Source: Halodesulfurarchaeum formicicum (GTDB lineage Archaea; Halobacteriota; Halobacteria; Halobacteriales; Halobacteriaceae). From it: a stretch of DNA of 64,000 nucleotides. Positions 25,260-33,723 of the stretch are shown one piece after another; within the stretch, counting starts at the first letter, position 1; every line of letters starts with the position of its first letter. The stretch lies in the NCBI RefSeq assembly GCF_001886955.1, contig NZ_CP016804.1:1-64000 (forward strand). Reading direction: 5' to 3'. The position numbers were made by a program, and so were the translations under genes. The notes beneath the pieces were generated by a model, which saw only the letters and a list, made by a program, of their open reading frames with translations, was not told where the DNA came from and did no database searches.

Positions 25260-26143
25260 CGTCCGCCTCCCGTGAGTGCCGCGGCCACTCGACTGAACAG
25301 TCCGCCAGCGACACTCGCGGACCGGGCGATGATGACTGTCTGTTCGGTCCCGTCGACGATCCGCCGTGGAACCGAGCCGACCAGTCGACCCCGAAGGGGC
25401 CCTTTTCGGGTCGCCCCGAGGACGAGCACGTCGTGGGCGCCGGCCGCATCGACGATCGCGTCCTCGACTGTTCCTCGCTCGATCTGTGTCTCGACCGTGA
25501 GGTCCGGTTGCTGTTCCCGGATGGTGGCCGCTTCCTGGTCGATTACGGCCCGAGCCTCCGTTTCGGGGGTCGTCTCGGTCGCGACCGTGAGAACGGTGAT
25601 CGCGGCGTCGTTCGCCCGGGCGATCGCCACGGCCGCCGTTCGCGCGGTCGGGGTGTGGGGCCCGCCCGCGACCGGGAGCAACACCGACTCGACGGTCCCC
25701 GCTTCCCGCCCGATCCGCTCGACGTAGACGTCAGTCGGGGCGTGTTCGAGCACGTGGTCCACGGTTGTCCCCAGAAGGGCGTCGCTCCGTCGCGGGTCGC
25801 TGTCCCAGCCGATGACCAGCGCCGCCGGGTTCGTTCGTTTCACGGCCGAGACCAGTCCCTTCTCGACCGAGCGGGCGACGACCAGGTCCCGGACGACTTC
25901 GACCCCCTCGGGGTCCGGGGCACGGTCGAGCAACTCGTGGCTGTCGGCCGCGAACTCCTGGACGATCGTCTCGTCCGAGAACATGCCAAACGGGGATTCG
26001 TAGGGTTTGACCACGACGGTGACGAGTCTCACCGTGCCGCCATACCCCTGGGCGATGTCACGGGCCGTGCGGACGAGCTGTGCAACCTGCGCTGGATCTT
26101 CGACGGCCACCATCACGTCGCCATCGCTCCCTCGACCGACCAT
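25256..26143 (-). CDS. Two-domain universal stress protein
   Basis: A 295-residue protein with two UspA-like domains (about 1-145 and 150-280). The second ends with GATRKGPLRGRLVGSVPRR, a recognisable version of the nucleotide-binding loop; the first has a weaker motif (GWDSDPRRSDALLGTTVD). It is first in an operon with a PiT-like transporter, to which it is translationally coupled, so it probably tunes that transporter. The ATG at 26143 has CTTATCCG about 27 nt upstream on the coding strand, fitting leaderless transcription. The frame extends further upstream but into the trpB promoter. Confidence 0.85.
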   Translation of the reverse strand: MVGRGSDGDVMVAVEDPAQVAQLVRTARDIAQGYGGTVRLVTVVVKPYESPFGMFSDETIVQEFAADSHELLDRAPDPEGVEVVRDLVVARSVEKGLVSAVKRTNPAALVIGWDSDPRRSDALLGTTVDHVLEHAPTDVYVERIGREAGTVESVLLPVAGGPHTPTARTAAVAIARANDAAITVLTVATETTPETEARAVIDQEAATIREQQPDLTVETQIERGTVEDAIVDAAGAHDVLVLGATRKGPLRGRLVGSVPRRIVDGTEQTVIIARSASVAGGLFSRVAAALTGGGR

Positions 26144-26223
26144 GTAAACTACTACACGCCACCGGCGGATAAGGATTGGCGGGGATCGCTGACTGCCAGA
26201 TCCTGTCCGCAGTGAACGGCCCT

Positions 26224-26248
26224 GTGCAGTAGTGCACACGTATTTATC
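26224..26248 (+). promoter_or_regulatory. trpB promoter with palindromic candidate operator
   Basis: GTGCA-GTAG-TGCAC (26224-26237) is a perfect 5-bp-arm palindrome, directly followed by the TATA-like TATTTATC (26241-26248), about 25 nt before the ATG. Part of the element (TGCA...GCACACG) recurs upstream of tnaA. Confidence 0.5.
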
Positions 26249-26270
26249 GCTCGGCCCCTATCCATCGGGT

Positions 26271-27422
26271 ATGACCGCAGGCGACTTCGCGGAGTACGGC
26301 GGTCGGCACGTGCCCGAACCGCTCGCAGAGCCACTGGAACGCCTCGCAGACACCTACGACGAGTACAAGGACGACCCCGACTTTCAGGCGGCCCTCGCCG
26401 ACCTGCGGGAGTCCTTCGCGGGGCGACCCACGCCGCTGTATCACGCCGAGACACTCAGCGAGCAGTTCGGCGCGGAGATCTACCTCAAGCGCGAGGACCT
26501 CCTCCACGGCGGCGCCCACAAGATCAACAACGCCCTCGGGCAGGGGCTGCTCGCCGACCGGGCGGGGAAGACTCGTCTCATTGCCGAGACCGGGGCCGGC
26601 CAGCACGGCGTCGCGACCGCCATGGTCGGGGCCGCACTGGACCTCCCCACGGAGATCTACATGGGCGAGAAGGACGTGACCCGCCAGCGGATGAACGTCT
26701 TCCGCATGCGGCTGCTCGGCGCGGAGGTAAACGAGGTCACGACCGGCGACGCGGGGCTCGCCGAGGCCGTGGACGCCGCCCTCGAGGATTTTGCGGCGAA
26801 CGTCGCGGACACCCACTATCTGGTGGGGAGTGCGGTCGGCCCCGACCCGTTCCCGCGCATGGTCCGGGACTTCCAGTCGGTCATCGGGCAGGAAGCCCGC
26901 GAGCAGTTCCAGGACCGGGTGGGTGAACTCCCGGACGCCGCGGTCGCGTGTGTCGGGGGCGGCTCGAACGCCATCGGGCTCTTTCATGCCTTCCGGGACG
27001 ACGACGTGGCCTTCTACGGCGCCGAGGGCGGCGGTGAGGGTGGCGACTCGAAACGCCACGCCGCCCCGCTGGCTGCCGGCGAGGACGGCACGCTGCACGG
27101 GATGGCCACCCGGGTGCTCCCGGAAGACACCGAGGTGCACTCGGTCTCGGCGGGCCTGGACTACCCGGGAGTCGGGCCCGAGCACGCCATGTTCCGGGCG
27201 ATCGGGCGGGCGGAGTACCGGGCGGTTACCGACGACGAGGCCCTGGCGGCGTTCCGGACACTTTCGGAGGCTGAAGGGATCATTCCGGCCCTCGAATCGA
27301 GTCACGCCATCGCGCTGGCCGCGGACCTGGCGTCGGAACACGACACGATCCTGATCAACCTCTCCGGGCGCGGGGACAAGGACATGGACATCGCCGCCGA
27401 GCACTTCGATCTGAGCGCGTAA
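26271..27422 (+). CDS. trpB: Tryptophan synthase beta chain
   Basis: This PLP enzyme condenses indole with serine to form tryptophan. The 383-residue protein has the PLP lysine in HGGAHKINN, the indole tunnel segment [13 protein letters not shown], and the phosphate-binding loop [10 protein letters not shown]. The start at 26271 gives [16 protein letters not shown], the family N-terminus, and has a TATA box at leaderless distance. No trpA or other trp gene is adjacent, which is unusual for TrpB1-like proteins. It could use free indole, for example that released by the tryptophanase encoded 15 kb away, or pair with a TrpA encoded elsewhere. Confidence 0.92.
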   Translation: MTAGDFAEYGGRHVPEPLAEPLERLADTYDEYKDDPDFQAALADLRESFAGRPTPLYHAETLSEQFGAEIYLKREDLLHGGAHKINNALGQGLLADRAGKTRLIAETGAGQHGVATAMVGAALDLPTEIYMGEKDVTRQRMNVFRMRLLGAEVNEVTTGDAGLAEAVDAALEDFAANVADTHYLVGSAVGPDPFPRMVRDFQSVIGQEAREQFQDRVGELPDAAVACVGGGSNAIGLFHAFRDDDVAFYGAEGGGEGGDSKRHAAPLAAGEDGTLHGMATRVLPEDTEVHSVSAGLDYPGVGPEHAMFRAIGRAEYRAVTDDEALAAFRTLSEAEGIIPALESSHAIALAADLASEHDTILINLSGRGDKDMDIAAEHFDLSA

Positions 27423-27465
27423 TCCGGCCCGAACGGTTATCCCCGTCTCGACCCCAGGTTCGGGT

Positions 27466-28551
27466 ATGTCGACAGGGCTATTCTCCGAACTCTCGCTGCG
27501 ATCGGTGCGGGCGCGAAATCGCCTGGCGCTCTCGCCGATGTGTCAGTACTCCGCTGGGGCCGACGGGGTCGCGACCGAGTGGCACCGGGTCCACTACGGC
27601 TCCCGGGCGGTCGGCGGGGCCGGGATCGTCATTCAGGAAGCCACGGCCGTCGAGCCGCGGGGCCGCATCACGTCCCACGACCTGGGGCTCTGGAACGACG
27701 AGCAGGCCGAGGCGCTGGCGCCGATCGCTGACTTTGTCGCCGAGCAGGGTGCGGTCCCGGCGATCCAACTCGCTCACGCGGGGCGCAAGGCCTCGACGAC
27801 CCGGCCCTGGGAGGGCTCCGAACCGCTGCAGCCGGAGGCGGGCGGCTGGACTGTCGTCGGGCCGAGTGGCCAGCCCTACCCATACGAGGGCGCGGCCCCG
27901 CCGACCGAACGGCTCGACCCGAACGACATCGAGGCGATAGTCGAGTCCTTCGGCGCGGCAGCCGAGCGGGCGATCGAGGCCGGGTTCCAGGCTGTCGAGA
28001 TCCACGCGGCCCACGGCTATCTGCTCCACGAGTTCCTCTCGCCGGTCACGAACCAGCGAACCGACGCCTACGGCGGGGACTTCGAGGGCCGGACCCGCGT
28101 AGCCCGCGAGGTGTACGACACGGTGCGGGAGGCCGTCGGGGAGGAGATTCCGGTCTTCATGCGTGTCTCGGGCACCGACTGGCTGCCCGAACCGTCCTGG
28201 ACGATCGAGGACACGGTCGAACTCGGCTCGATCCTCGCCGATCGGGGGCTGGACTTCCTCGACGTTTCGAGTGGCGGTATCCACCCGGACCAGCAGATCG
28301 ACTATGCGGGGCCGAACTACCAGGTCGCCCTCGCCGAGCAGGTGCGTGCGGAGACAGACCTGCCCACCGTGGGGGCCGTCGGGGCGATCACGACGCCCGA
28401 ACAGGGCGAGGCCCTGATCCGAAACGACCGGGCCGACGTGGCCATCGTCGGGCGCAAGTTTCTCAACGACCCGTACTTCGGACTCCGGGCTGCAGAGTCT
28501 CTGTACGAGGTCGAGCCCGACGTGCCGGCCCAGTACCGTCGCGGCTGGTAG
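27466..28551 (+). CDS. Old yellow enzyme-family NADH:flavin oxidoreductase
   Basis: A 361-residue FMN TIM-barrel enzyme of the YqjM-like ene-reductase branch. It has the start LFSELSLRSVRARNRLALSPMCQYSA, with the Cys in MCQY typical of YqjM relatives. The substrate-binding pair H-x2-H appears in HAAHGYLLHEFLSPVTNQR, and the FMN-binding C-terminal segment in VAIVGRKFLNDPYF. It reduces activated double bonds with NAD(P)H; the natural substrate is unknown. It is followed by thyA after 39 nt but probably has its own promoter. Confidence 0.9.
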   Translation: MSTGLFSELSLRSVRARNRLALSPMCQYSAGADGVATEWHRVHYGSRAVGGAGIVIQEATAVEPRGRITSHDLGLWNDEQAEALAPIADFVAEQGAVPAIQLAHAGRKASTTRPWEGSEPLQPEAGGWTVVGPSGQPYPYEGAAPPTERLDPNDIEAIVESFGAAAERAIEAGFQAVEIHAAHGYLLHEFLSPVTNQRTDAYGGDFEGRTRVAREVYDTVREAVGEEIPVFMRVSGTDWLPEPSWTIEDTVELGSILADRGLDFLDVSSGGIHPDQQIDYAGPNYQVALAEQVRAETDLPTVGAVGAITTPEQGEALIRNDRADVAIVGRKFLNDPYFGLRAAESLYEVEPDVPAQYRRGW

Positions 28552-28590
28552 GCAACGATTTATGCCGCCTCGGATCGGGGTTTCGAGCAG

Positions 28591-29586
28591 ATGCAGCAGT
28601 ACCTCGATCTCGTGGAATCGGTGCTCCGGACCGGAACCTACGAGGAGAACCGGACCGGCGTCGACACGCTGGCCGACTTCTCCCAGCACTACACGGTTGA
28701 CCTGCAGGCCGGCTTCCCGCTCTTGACGACCAAGGACCTCTCGCGGGCCCGGTGGAACTCGCTGGTCCAGGAGTTGCTCTGGTATCTCTCCGGGGAGGAG
28801 CACATCCGCGCCCTCCGCGAGGAGACCGGGATCTGGGACGCCTGGGCCGACGAGGCGGGGCATCTCGACACGGCTTACGGGCGGTTCTGGCGTCGGTACC
28901 CGGTGCCAGCGGAAGCCGACCGCCTGCCCGGCGAGTCCTGGCCCGACCCGGACAGTCAGTATCTGAACGAGGAGGGGACCTTCGACCAGATCGCCTACGT
29001 GCTCGATGGCCTGCAGCACAACCCCGAGAGCCGGCGGCTGGTGGTCAACGCCTGGCACCCGGCCAACGCCGCGGACTCGACGCTCCCGCCGTGTCACTAC
29101 ACCTTCGTCTTCAACGTCCAGGACGGTCGGCTCAACACGCACCTCCAGCAGCGTTCGGGGGACATCGCGCTGGGGATCCCGTTCAACATCGCCTCGTACG
29201 CGTTGCTCACTCACGCGGTCGCGAACCAGGTCGGGCTCCCCGTCGGGGAGTTCGGCCACAGCATCGTCGACGCCCACATCTACCTGGGCAAAGGCGAGCG
29301 CGGGTCGTGGTACGAGGATCACGCCGCGGAGCTGCGAGAACGGGTCAGTGCCGTCGAGGAGAAATCGGGGTACACCGCCATCCGAGAGTGGATCGAGGCA
29401 AACGCTCCGCCGGACCCCGAGGGCTACGATCACGTGCCGGGCCTGTTGACCCAACTGACCAGAACGCCCCGGGATCGCCCCGAGATCGAGATCGCGGATC
29501 GGCCCCTGGATTCGCTCACGGCCGCGGACATCACCCTCTCGGGCTACGACCCCGCACCCGCGATCGACTTCGCGGTGGCCGAATGA
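28591..29586 (+). CDS. thyA: Thymidylate synthase
   Basis: This enzyme methylates dUMP to dTMP using methylene-tetrahydrofolate, producing dihydrofolate. The 331-residue protein has the catalytic Cys168 in LPPCHYTFVFNVQ, the Arg segment SRRLVVNAW, and the binding segment QQRSGDIALGIPFN. It is longer than the E. coli enzyme (264), mainly through an extra loop near 100-130 and a C-terminal extension. Its stop overlaps the start of folA (ATGA), pairing dihydrofolate production with its reduction. Confidence 0.96.
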   Translation: MQQYLDLVESVLRTGTYEENRTGVDTLADFSQHYTVDLQAGFPLLTTKDLSRARWNSLVQELLWYLSGEEHIRALREETGIWDAWADEAGHLDTAYGRFWRRYPVPAEADRLPGESWPDPDSQYLNEEGTFDQIAYVLDGLQHNPESRRLVVNAWHPANAADSTLPPCHYTFVFNVQDGRLNTHLQQRSGDIALGIPFNIASYALLTHAVANQVGLPVGEFGHSIVDAHIYLGKGERGSWYEDHAAELRERVSAVEEKSGYTAIREWIEANAPPDPEGYDHVPGLLTQLTRTPRDRPEIEIADRPLDSLTAADITLSGYDPAPAIDFAVAE

Positions 29587-30068
29587 AGATCGCGCTCATC
29601 GCCGCGGTCGCGGAGAACGGCGTGATCGGCGACAGCAAGTCGATCCCCTGGCACTACCCCGCCGATCTGGCACACTTCAAGGAGTGTACCGTCGGTCACC
29701 CGGTGATCATGGGCCGGCGAACCTACGAGGCGATCGTCGACCGCCTCGGCGAGCCACTTCCCGACCGGCTGAACGTGGTCCTCTCCACGAACGGGATCGA
29801 CGTGATGGAGGGGGCCGTGCAGGTCGAGAGTATCCCCGAGGCCATCGAGGTCGCAGCCGCGACTGACTCCGAGATCGCCTTCGTCGCCGGCGGCGGCTCG
29901 ATCTACGAGCAGTTCCTCCCCCGGGCTGATCGACTCTACATCACCGAGATCCCCGAATCGCCGACCGGCGATACCCACTTCCCGGAGTGGGACCGGGATC
30001 GGTGGGAACTCATCGAGCAGGACGAACGGGGCGATCTCGTTTTTGCCACCTACGAGCGCTCGCGCTAA
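29583..30068 (+). CDS. folA: Dihydrofolate reductase
   Basis: This enzyme regenerates tetrahydrofolate from the dihydrofolate made by ThyA. The 161-residue protein starts MKIALIAAVAENGVIGDSKSIPWHYPADL, with the family's substrate and NADPH-binding features: WHYPADLAHFK, GRRTYEAI, and the glycine-rich FVAGGGSIYEQFL. The ATG overlaps the thyA stop, so the two are translationally coupled. Confidence 0.95.
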   Translation: MKIALIAAVAENGVIGDSKSIPWHYPADLAHFKECTVGHPVIMGRRTYEAIVDRLGEPLPDRLNVVLSTNGIDVMEGAVQVESIPEAIEVAAATDSEIAFVAGGGSIYEQFLPRADRLYITEIPESPTGDTHFPEWDRDRWELIEQDERGDLVFATYERSR

Positions 30069-30107
30069 CGGACCGAAAAATCCGAGAAACCGGCCGCGAG
30101 TGAACCG

Positions 30108-30311
30108 TTACTCCGAAACGGTGATCGCGTCGACGGGGCAGGCCTCGGCGGCCTCCTTCGCGCGGTCGATGTCGCCGGCGTCTTCGAGTTCTTCCATCCC
30201 GTCGACGACGTGAGCGAACCCGTCGTCGCCCATCTCGAAGATGTCGGGATGCATCGATGCACAAACCTGGTCCGCGATACAAAGGTCCTGGTCGACTTCA
30301 ACTTCCGCCAT
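30108..30311 (-). CDS. Small ferredoxin, single Fe-S cluster with Asp in the motif
   Basis: A 67-residue acidic ferredoxin. The cluster ligands appear as C11-x2-D14-x2-C17 and C58-P, i.e. three cysteines plus an aspartate in place of the second cysteine. Similar Asp-bearing motifs occur in Pyrococcus furiosus ferredoxin and in 3Fe-4S-type ferredoxins, so either a [4Fe-4S] with an Asp ligand or a [3Fe-4S] cluster is expected. The start at 30311 (MAEVEVDQDL) was chosen; an ATG at 30326 would add five residues. The redox partner is unknown. Confidence 0.87.
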   Translation of the reverse strand: MAEVEVDQDLCIADQVCASMHPDIFEMGDDGFAHVVDGMEELEDAGDIDRAKEAAEACPVDAITVSE

Positions 30312-30645
30312 GATGGTAGTACCCACTTTCCGGGTAGTGACTGCCGATACATAAGACGCCCTATCTCGTCGGCAATCTGGGTGAGAGTCTCACACACGAA
30401 CGCGGGCGGCTGGAGCCACCAACACCGCCAGTAGCCCGTTCGAGCCGAGTGTTGCCCCACTGTACCGGTGTCGTCCTGGGGCAGCGAGGGTTCGTGGGAC
30501 CTTCGTTTCGAAAGCCTCTTCTGTTCTACACGGTTTTGCCACGATCCCGACGCAGTTCGTGGGTTTGTGTCTCATTCTCCAGACGAAACGAAGGGGTTCG
30601 TCCCCGAGTGCCAACCGTTTTGGCCGTCCTCGCCCAACGACCGCT
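30312..30645. other. Gene-free region holding ORB-like motifs
   Basis: A 334-base region between the divergent ferredoxin gene and the membrane spermidine-synthase-like gene. No gene was supported. It contains an inverted pair of ORB-like motifs (30500-30510 and 30583-30597) around a 72-nt centre that looks somewhat AT-richer, described separately. Confidence 0.55.
30500..30600. promoter_or_regulatory. Inverted ORB-like pair, distant from orc1
   Basis: CCTTCGTTTCG (30500-30510) and CGAAACGAAGG (30584-30594) are exact inverted copies. The right element extends to ACGAAACGAAGGGGT (30583-30597), identical to the origin motif at 129-143. Counting six more bases upstream, 20 of 21 positions match the origin copy. 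The G-rich tails point outward, as in the inverted pair beside orc1. Function is inferred from motif similarity only. Confidence 0.5.
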
Positions 30646-32205
30646 ATGGATACGCCCCGCGTGCGTGCGGACTGGTTCGACGAGCCCACGCTCGCGGTGC
30701 TGGTCTCCGGGGTCGCGAGCATGGGTCTGGAGATCCTCGCGGGACGAATGATCGCTCCGGAGTTCGGCAGTTCGATCTACACCTGGGGGAGCATCATCGG
30801 GGTGTTCCTCACCGCGCTGAGTCTGGGCTACGCACGGGGTGGCCGCCGCGCACAGACCGTTGCAAGTGTCACCTCGCTCCGGACGCTGTTGCTCTGGTCG
30901 ACGGTGTACGTCGCCTTCCTGATCTTCGCCGGGGACTTCCTGATTCGTCAGACCGCGACGCTCCCGATCCCGGCCCGTTTCGGCTCGCTCGTGCCGGTCA
31001 CGCTGCTCTTCGGCCCGCCGACCTACCTCCTGGGCTTCATCAGCCCCTACGCGGCCGAACTGTCCCGAACCGAGAGCACCGGGGCGGCCTCGGGACGGGT
31101 CTACGCGCTTGGCACCATCGGGAGCATCGTTGGGGCCTTTGGGACGACGTTCCTCCTGATCCCGGCCTTTTCCATCGAGGTCATCGGCCTGATCTTCGGC
31201 GGGATGACCCTCGTTACGGCCGCCGCCCTCGCCTTTCCGAGTCCCTCGAATCGGGAGGTGATTCGCGTGCTGCTCGTCACGGCGCTGCTCCTCGGGGCGG
31301 TCCTCGCACCCCCGTTCGGGGTCGCCATGGCCGGGGAGACGGTCTACGAGACCCAGACTGCTCACCAGCAACTCCGCGTGGCCGACCAGGACGGGGTCCG
31401 CACGCTGTACCTCGATGGGGTCTCACACAGCGCGATGGACCTCGAGGATCCCGATCGGCACGTCTTCACCTACACCCGCTATTTCCACCTGCCCTTCCTC
31501 TACACCGATTCGGTCGACGATGTCGAGAACGTCCTGTTCATCGGCGGAGGCGGCTTCACCGGGCCGAAGATCTTCGCCCAAAAGTACGACGTGAACGTGG
31601 ACGTCGTCGAGATCGACCCCGGGGTCGTCCAGGCCGCCCGGGACTATTTCGACCTGGAGACCGGCCCGGACCTCTCGGTTCACACCATGGACGGGCGGCA
31701 GTACCTCCGGGAGACCGACACGGAGTACGACCTCATCGTCCTGGACGCCTACAAGCGGGACACGGTGCCCTTTCACCTGACCACCACGGAATTTTTCGAC
31801 CTCACCACCCAGCGGCTCTCCGCGGACGGCGTCCTCCTCGCGAACATCATCTCGGCCCCCAGCGGGTCCGGGTCGGCCTTCTTCCGGGCGGAGTATCGGA
31901 CCATGGAGACCGTCTTCCCGACGGTGACGGCCTTCCGGACCGCCCAGCCGGGGGTCGTCCAGAACGTCGAGATCGTGGCGACCAAACAGTCCTCCTCGCT
32001 CTCGACGGCCGAACTCCGCGAGCGGGCCGCGACCCGACCGATCGGCTACGAACTGGACGACGCCATCGACAGACAGGTCGAGTCGGTCCGAACCACGGAC
32101 GTGCCGGTGCTCCGGGACGACGATGCTCCAGTCGACTCGCTTTTGGACCCCATGGTCGGCCAGCGCTACGTGATCGAGACCGGCGAGCGGACCACGACCG
32201 CCTGA
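30646..32205 (+). CDS. Membrane-fused spermidine synthase-like protein
   Basis: A 519-residue protein. The first 215 residues or so hold about six to seven membrane helices (segments such as LVSGVASMGLEILAGRM and GFISPYAAELSR). The rest is a Rossmann-type spermidine synthase/methyltransferase-like domain with the nucleotide loop FIGGGGFTGPKIF, the acidic VVEIDPGVV and the motif DLIVLDAYKRDTVPF. This fused architecture is common in haloarchaea, but its product is not established and it need not make polyamines. The ATG at 30646 gives a soluble N-terminus before the first helix. Confidence 0.85.
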   Translation: MDTPRVRADWFDEPTLAVLVSGVASMGLEILAGRMIAPEFGSSIYTWGSIIGVFLTALSLGYARGGRRAQTVASVTSLRTLLLWSTVYVAFLIFAGDFLIRQTATLPIPARFGSLVPVTLLFGPPTYLLGFISPYAAELSRTESTGAASGRVYALGTIGSIVGAFGTTFLLIPAFSIEVIGLIFGGMTLVTAAALAFPSPSNREVIRVLLVTALLLGAVLAPPFGVAMAGETVYETQTAHQQLRVADQDGVRTLYLDGVSHSAMDLEDPDRHVFTYTRYFHLPFLYTDSVDDVENVLFIGGGGFTGPKIFAQKYDVNVDVVEIDPGVVQAARDYFDLETGPDLSVHTMDGRQYLRETDTEYDLIVLDAYKRDTVPFHLTTTEFFDLTTQRLSADGVLLANIISAPSGSGSAFFRAEYRTMETVFPTVTAFRTAQPGVVQNVEIVATKQSSSLSTAELRERAATRPIGYELDDAIDRQVESVRTTDVPVLRDDDAPVDSLLDPMVGQRYVIETGERTTTA

Positions 32206-32220
32206 CCGTCCGGGGAGGTT

Positions 32221-32228
32221 TTTTATTT
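32221..32228 (+). promoter_or_regulatory. TATA-like box for the HMG-CoA reductase gene
   Basis: TTTTATTT is centred about 25 nt before the ATG at 32249 and follows a T-run that may also end the upstream transcript. Confidence 0.5.
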
Positions 32229-32248
32229 GTCAGGGTCTTTCCCACGCC

Positions 32249-33523
32249 ATGGACTCGCGCATTTCCGGATTTTACAAGCTGCCGGTCGAAGAGCGGCGGG
32301 AGACGATCGCGGACCTGGCGGACCTCTCCGCGGAGGCGACCGAGGCGATCGGCGGCACGGGGCTGGACGACGACCGGGCGGATACGGTCAGCGAGAACGT
32401 CATCGGGACCCTGGAGTACCCACTCTCGGTCGCGACGAACTTCCGGGTCGACGGCGAGGACCGACTGATTCCGATGGCCATCGAGGAGACCAGTGTGGTC
32501 GCCGCGGCCTCGTATGCGGCCCGTATGGCCCGGACCCAGGGCGGCTTCGAGACGGAGGTCGACGCCCCGCGCATGATCGCCCAGATTCAGGCCGTGGACG
32601 TCGCCGATCCCCAGGCGGCACGGATGCGGATCCTGAAGGAAAAAGAGCGGCTGCAGGAGTTGGCCGACGAGCAGGATCCCACGCTGGTAAAATTCGGCGG
32701 CGGCTGTGAGGACATCGAGGTTCGGGTGATCGACACGCCCACGGGCCAGATGGTCGTGACCCATCTGATCGTGAACGTCCAGGACGCCATGGGCGGCAAC
32801 GCGGTGAACACGATGGCCGAGGCCCTGGCCCCCGAAATCGAGGCCCTGACCGGCGGCGACGTGGAGATGCGCATCCTCTCGAATTTGGCCGATCGCCGGC
32901 TGGCGCGGGCGACCTGTACTATCCCGCCCGAAGAGCTGGCGGATGAGGACAGCGAGTTTACTGGCGAGGAGGTCCGTGACCGTATCGTCGACGCCTGGGC
33001 CTTCGCGATGGGTGATCCCTACCGGGCGGCGACCCACAACAAGGGCATCATGAACGGCATCGACGCGGTGACGACCGCGACGTTCAACGACTGGCGAGCG
33101 ATGGAGGCCGGCGCACACGTCTATGCGGCCCGGGACGGCTATGACTCCCTGACGAGTTACGAGGTCGATGCGGATGGCAACCTCGCCTGCAGCATCGAAC
33201 TCCCGATCCAGGTCGGGACTGTCGGCGGCGCGACCGGGCTCCAGCCGGTGGCCCAGGCCGCAATGGAGATCCTCGACGTGGACTCCGCCGAGGAGATGGC
33301 CGGCGTACTCGCGTCGGTCGGCCTCGCCCAGAACCTCGCGGCGCTCCGGGCGCTCGTGAGCGAGGGCATCCAGCAGGGCCACATGTCCCTGCACGCCCAG
33401 AACCTCGCGATCCAGGCCGGCGCGGAGGGCGATCAGATCGACGCGGTCGCCAGCCGGATGATCGAGGAAGGCGACATCGGCCAGGCCCAGGCCGAGGCGA
33501 TCCTCGAAGAACTGGAGGAGTAA
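32249..33523 (+). CDS. mvaA: HMG-CoA reductase, class II (bacterial/degradative type)
   Basis: This enzyme interconverts HMG-CoA and mevalonate. The 424-residue protein resembles the class II enzyme of Pseudomonas mevalonii and not the class I HmgA known from Haloferax. It opens SRISGFYKLPVEERRE and contains ENVIGTLEYPLSVATNF. The class II catalytic set is complete: Glu in AIEETSVVAAA (near 80), Lys in ATHNKGIMNG, Asp in FNDWRAMEAG, and His in QQGHMSLHAQN. The length matches class II (about 430). It has its own TATA box. It may supply mevalonate for archaeal lipids or act beside a class I enzyme encoded elsewhere. Class II genes in archaea are thought to be of bacterial origin. Confidence 0.93.
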   Translation: MDSRISGFYKLPVEERRETIADLADLSAEATEAIGGTGLDDDRADTVSENVIGTLEYPLSVATNFRVDGEDRLIPMAIEETSVVAAASYAARMARTQGGFETEVDAPRMIAQIQAVDVADPQAARMRILKEKERLQELADEQDPTLVKFGGGCEDIEVRVIDTPTGQMVVTHLIVNVQDAMGGNAVNTMAEALAPEIEALTGGDVEMRILSNLADRRLARATCTIPPEELADEDSEFTGEEVRDRIVDAWAFAMGDPYRAATHNKGIMNGIDAVTTATFNDWRAMEAGAHVYAARDGYDSLTSYEVDADGNLACSIELPIQVGTVGGATGLQPVAQAAMEILDVDSAEEMAGVLASVGLAQNLAALRALVSEGIQQGHMSLHAQNLAIQAGAEGDQIDAVASRMIEEGDIGQAQAEAILEELEE

Positions 33524-33690
33524 CCGACACGCGGCAGTTTTACTCCGGGTGTGCAATACCGCCCCACTAAATCGTGGTAAATATTCCCACGTAACTCGTT
33601 CGCAAGATCGGGGATATTGGCGATTCCTTCCCGTAGCAGTCGGTTTGGAGGGGATCGGCGCAACCGCTCGACCGAACCGAGCCCAACACA

Positions 33691-33698
33691 TATTAATA
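33691..33698 (+). promoter_or_regulatory. TATA box for the disulfide oxidoreductase gene
   Basis: TATTAATA lies about 26-33 nt before the ATG at 33724. The 200 bases before it, back to the HMG-CoA reductase stop, show no gene. Confidence 0.6.
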
Positions 33699-33723
33699 GC
33701 TGGGGCGGTAGTGTTGAGTTAAG

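Noticed and set aside
27478-29454. A 658-codon open frame on the minus strand
   Set aside because: It mirrors the old yellow enzyme and thyA genes, both of which have clear family motifs on the plus strand.
30468-32468. A 666-codon plus-strand frame overlapping the spermidine-synthase-like gene
   Set aside because: It is an out-of-frame shadow; the other frame has membrane helices and a Rossmann motif.
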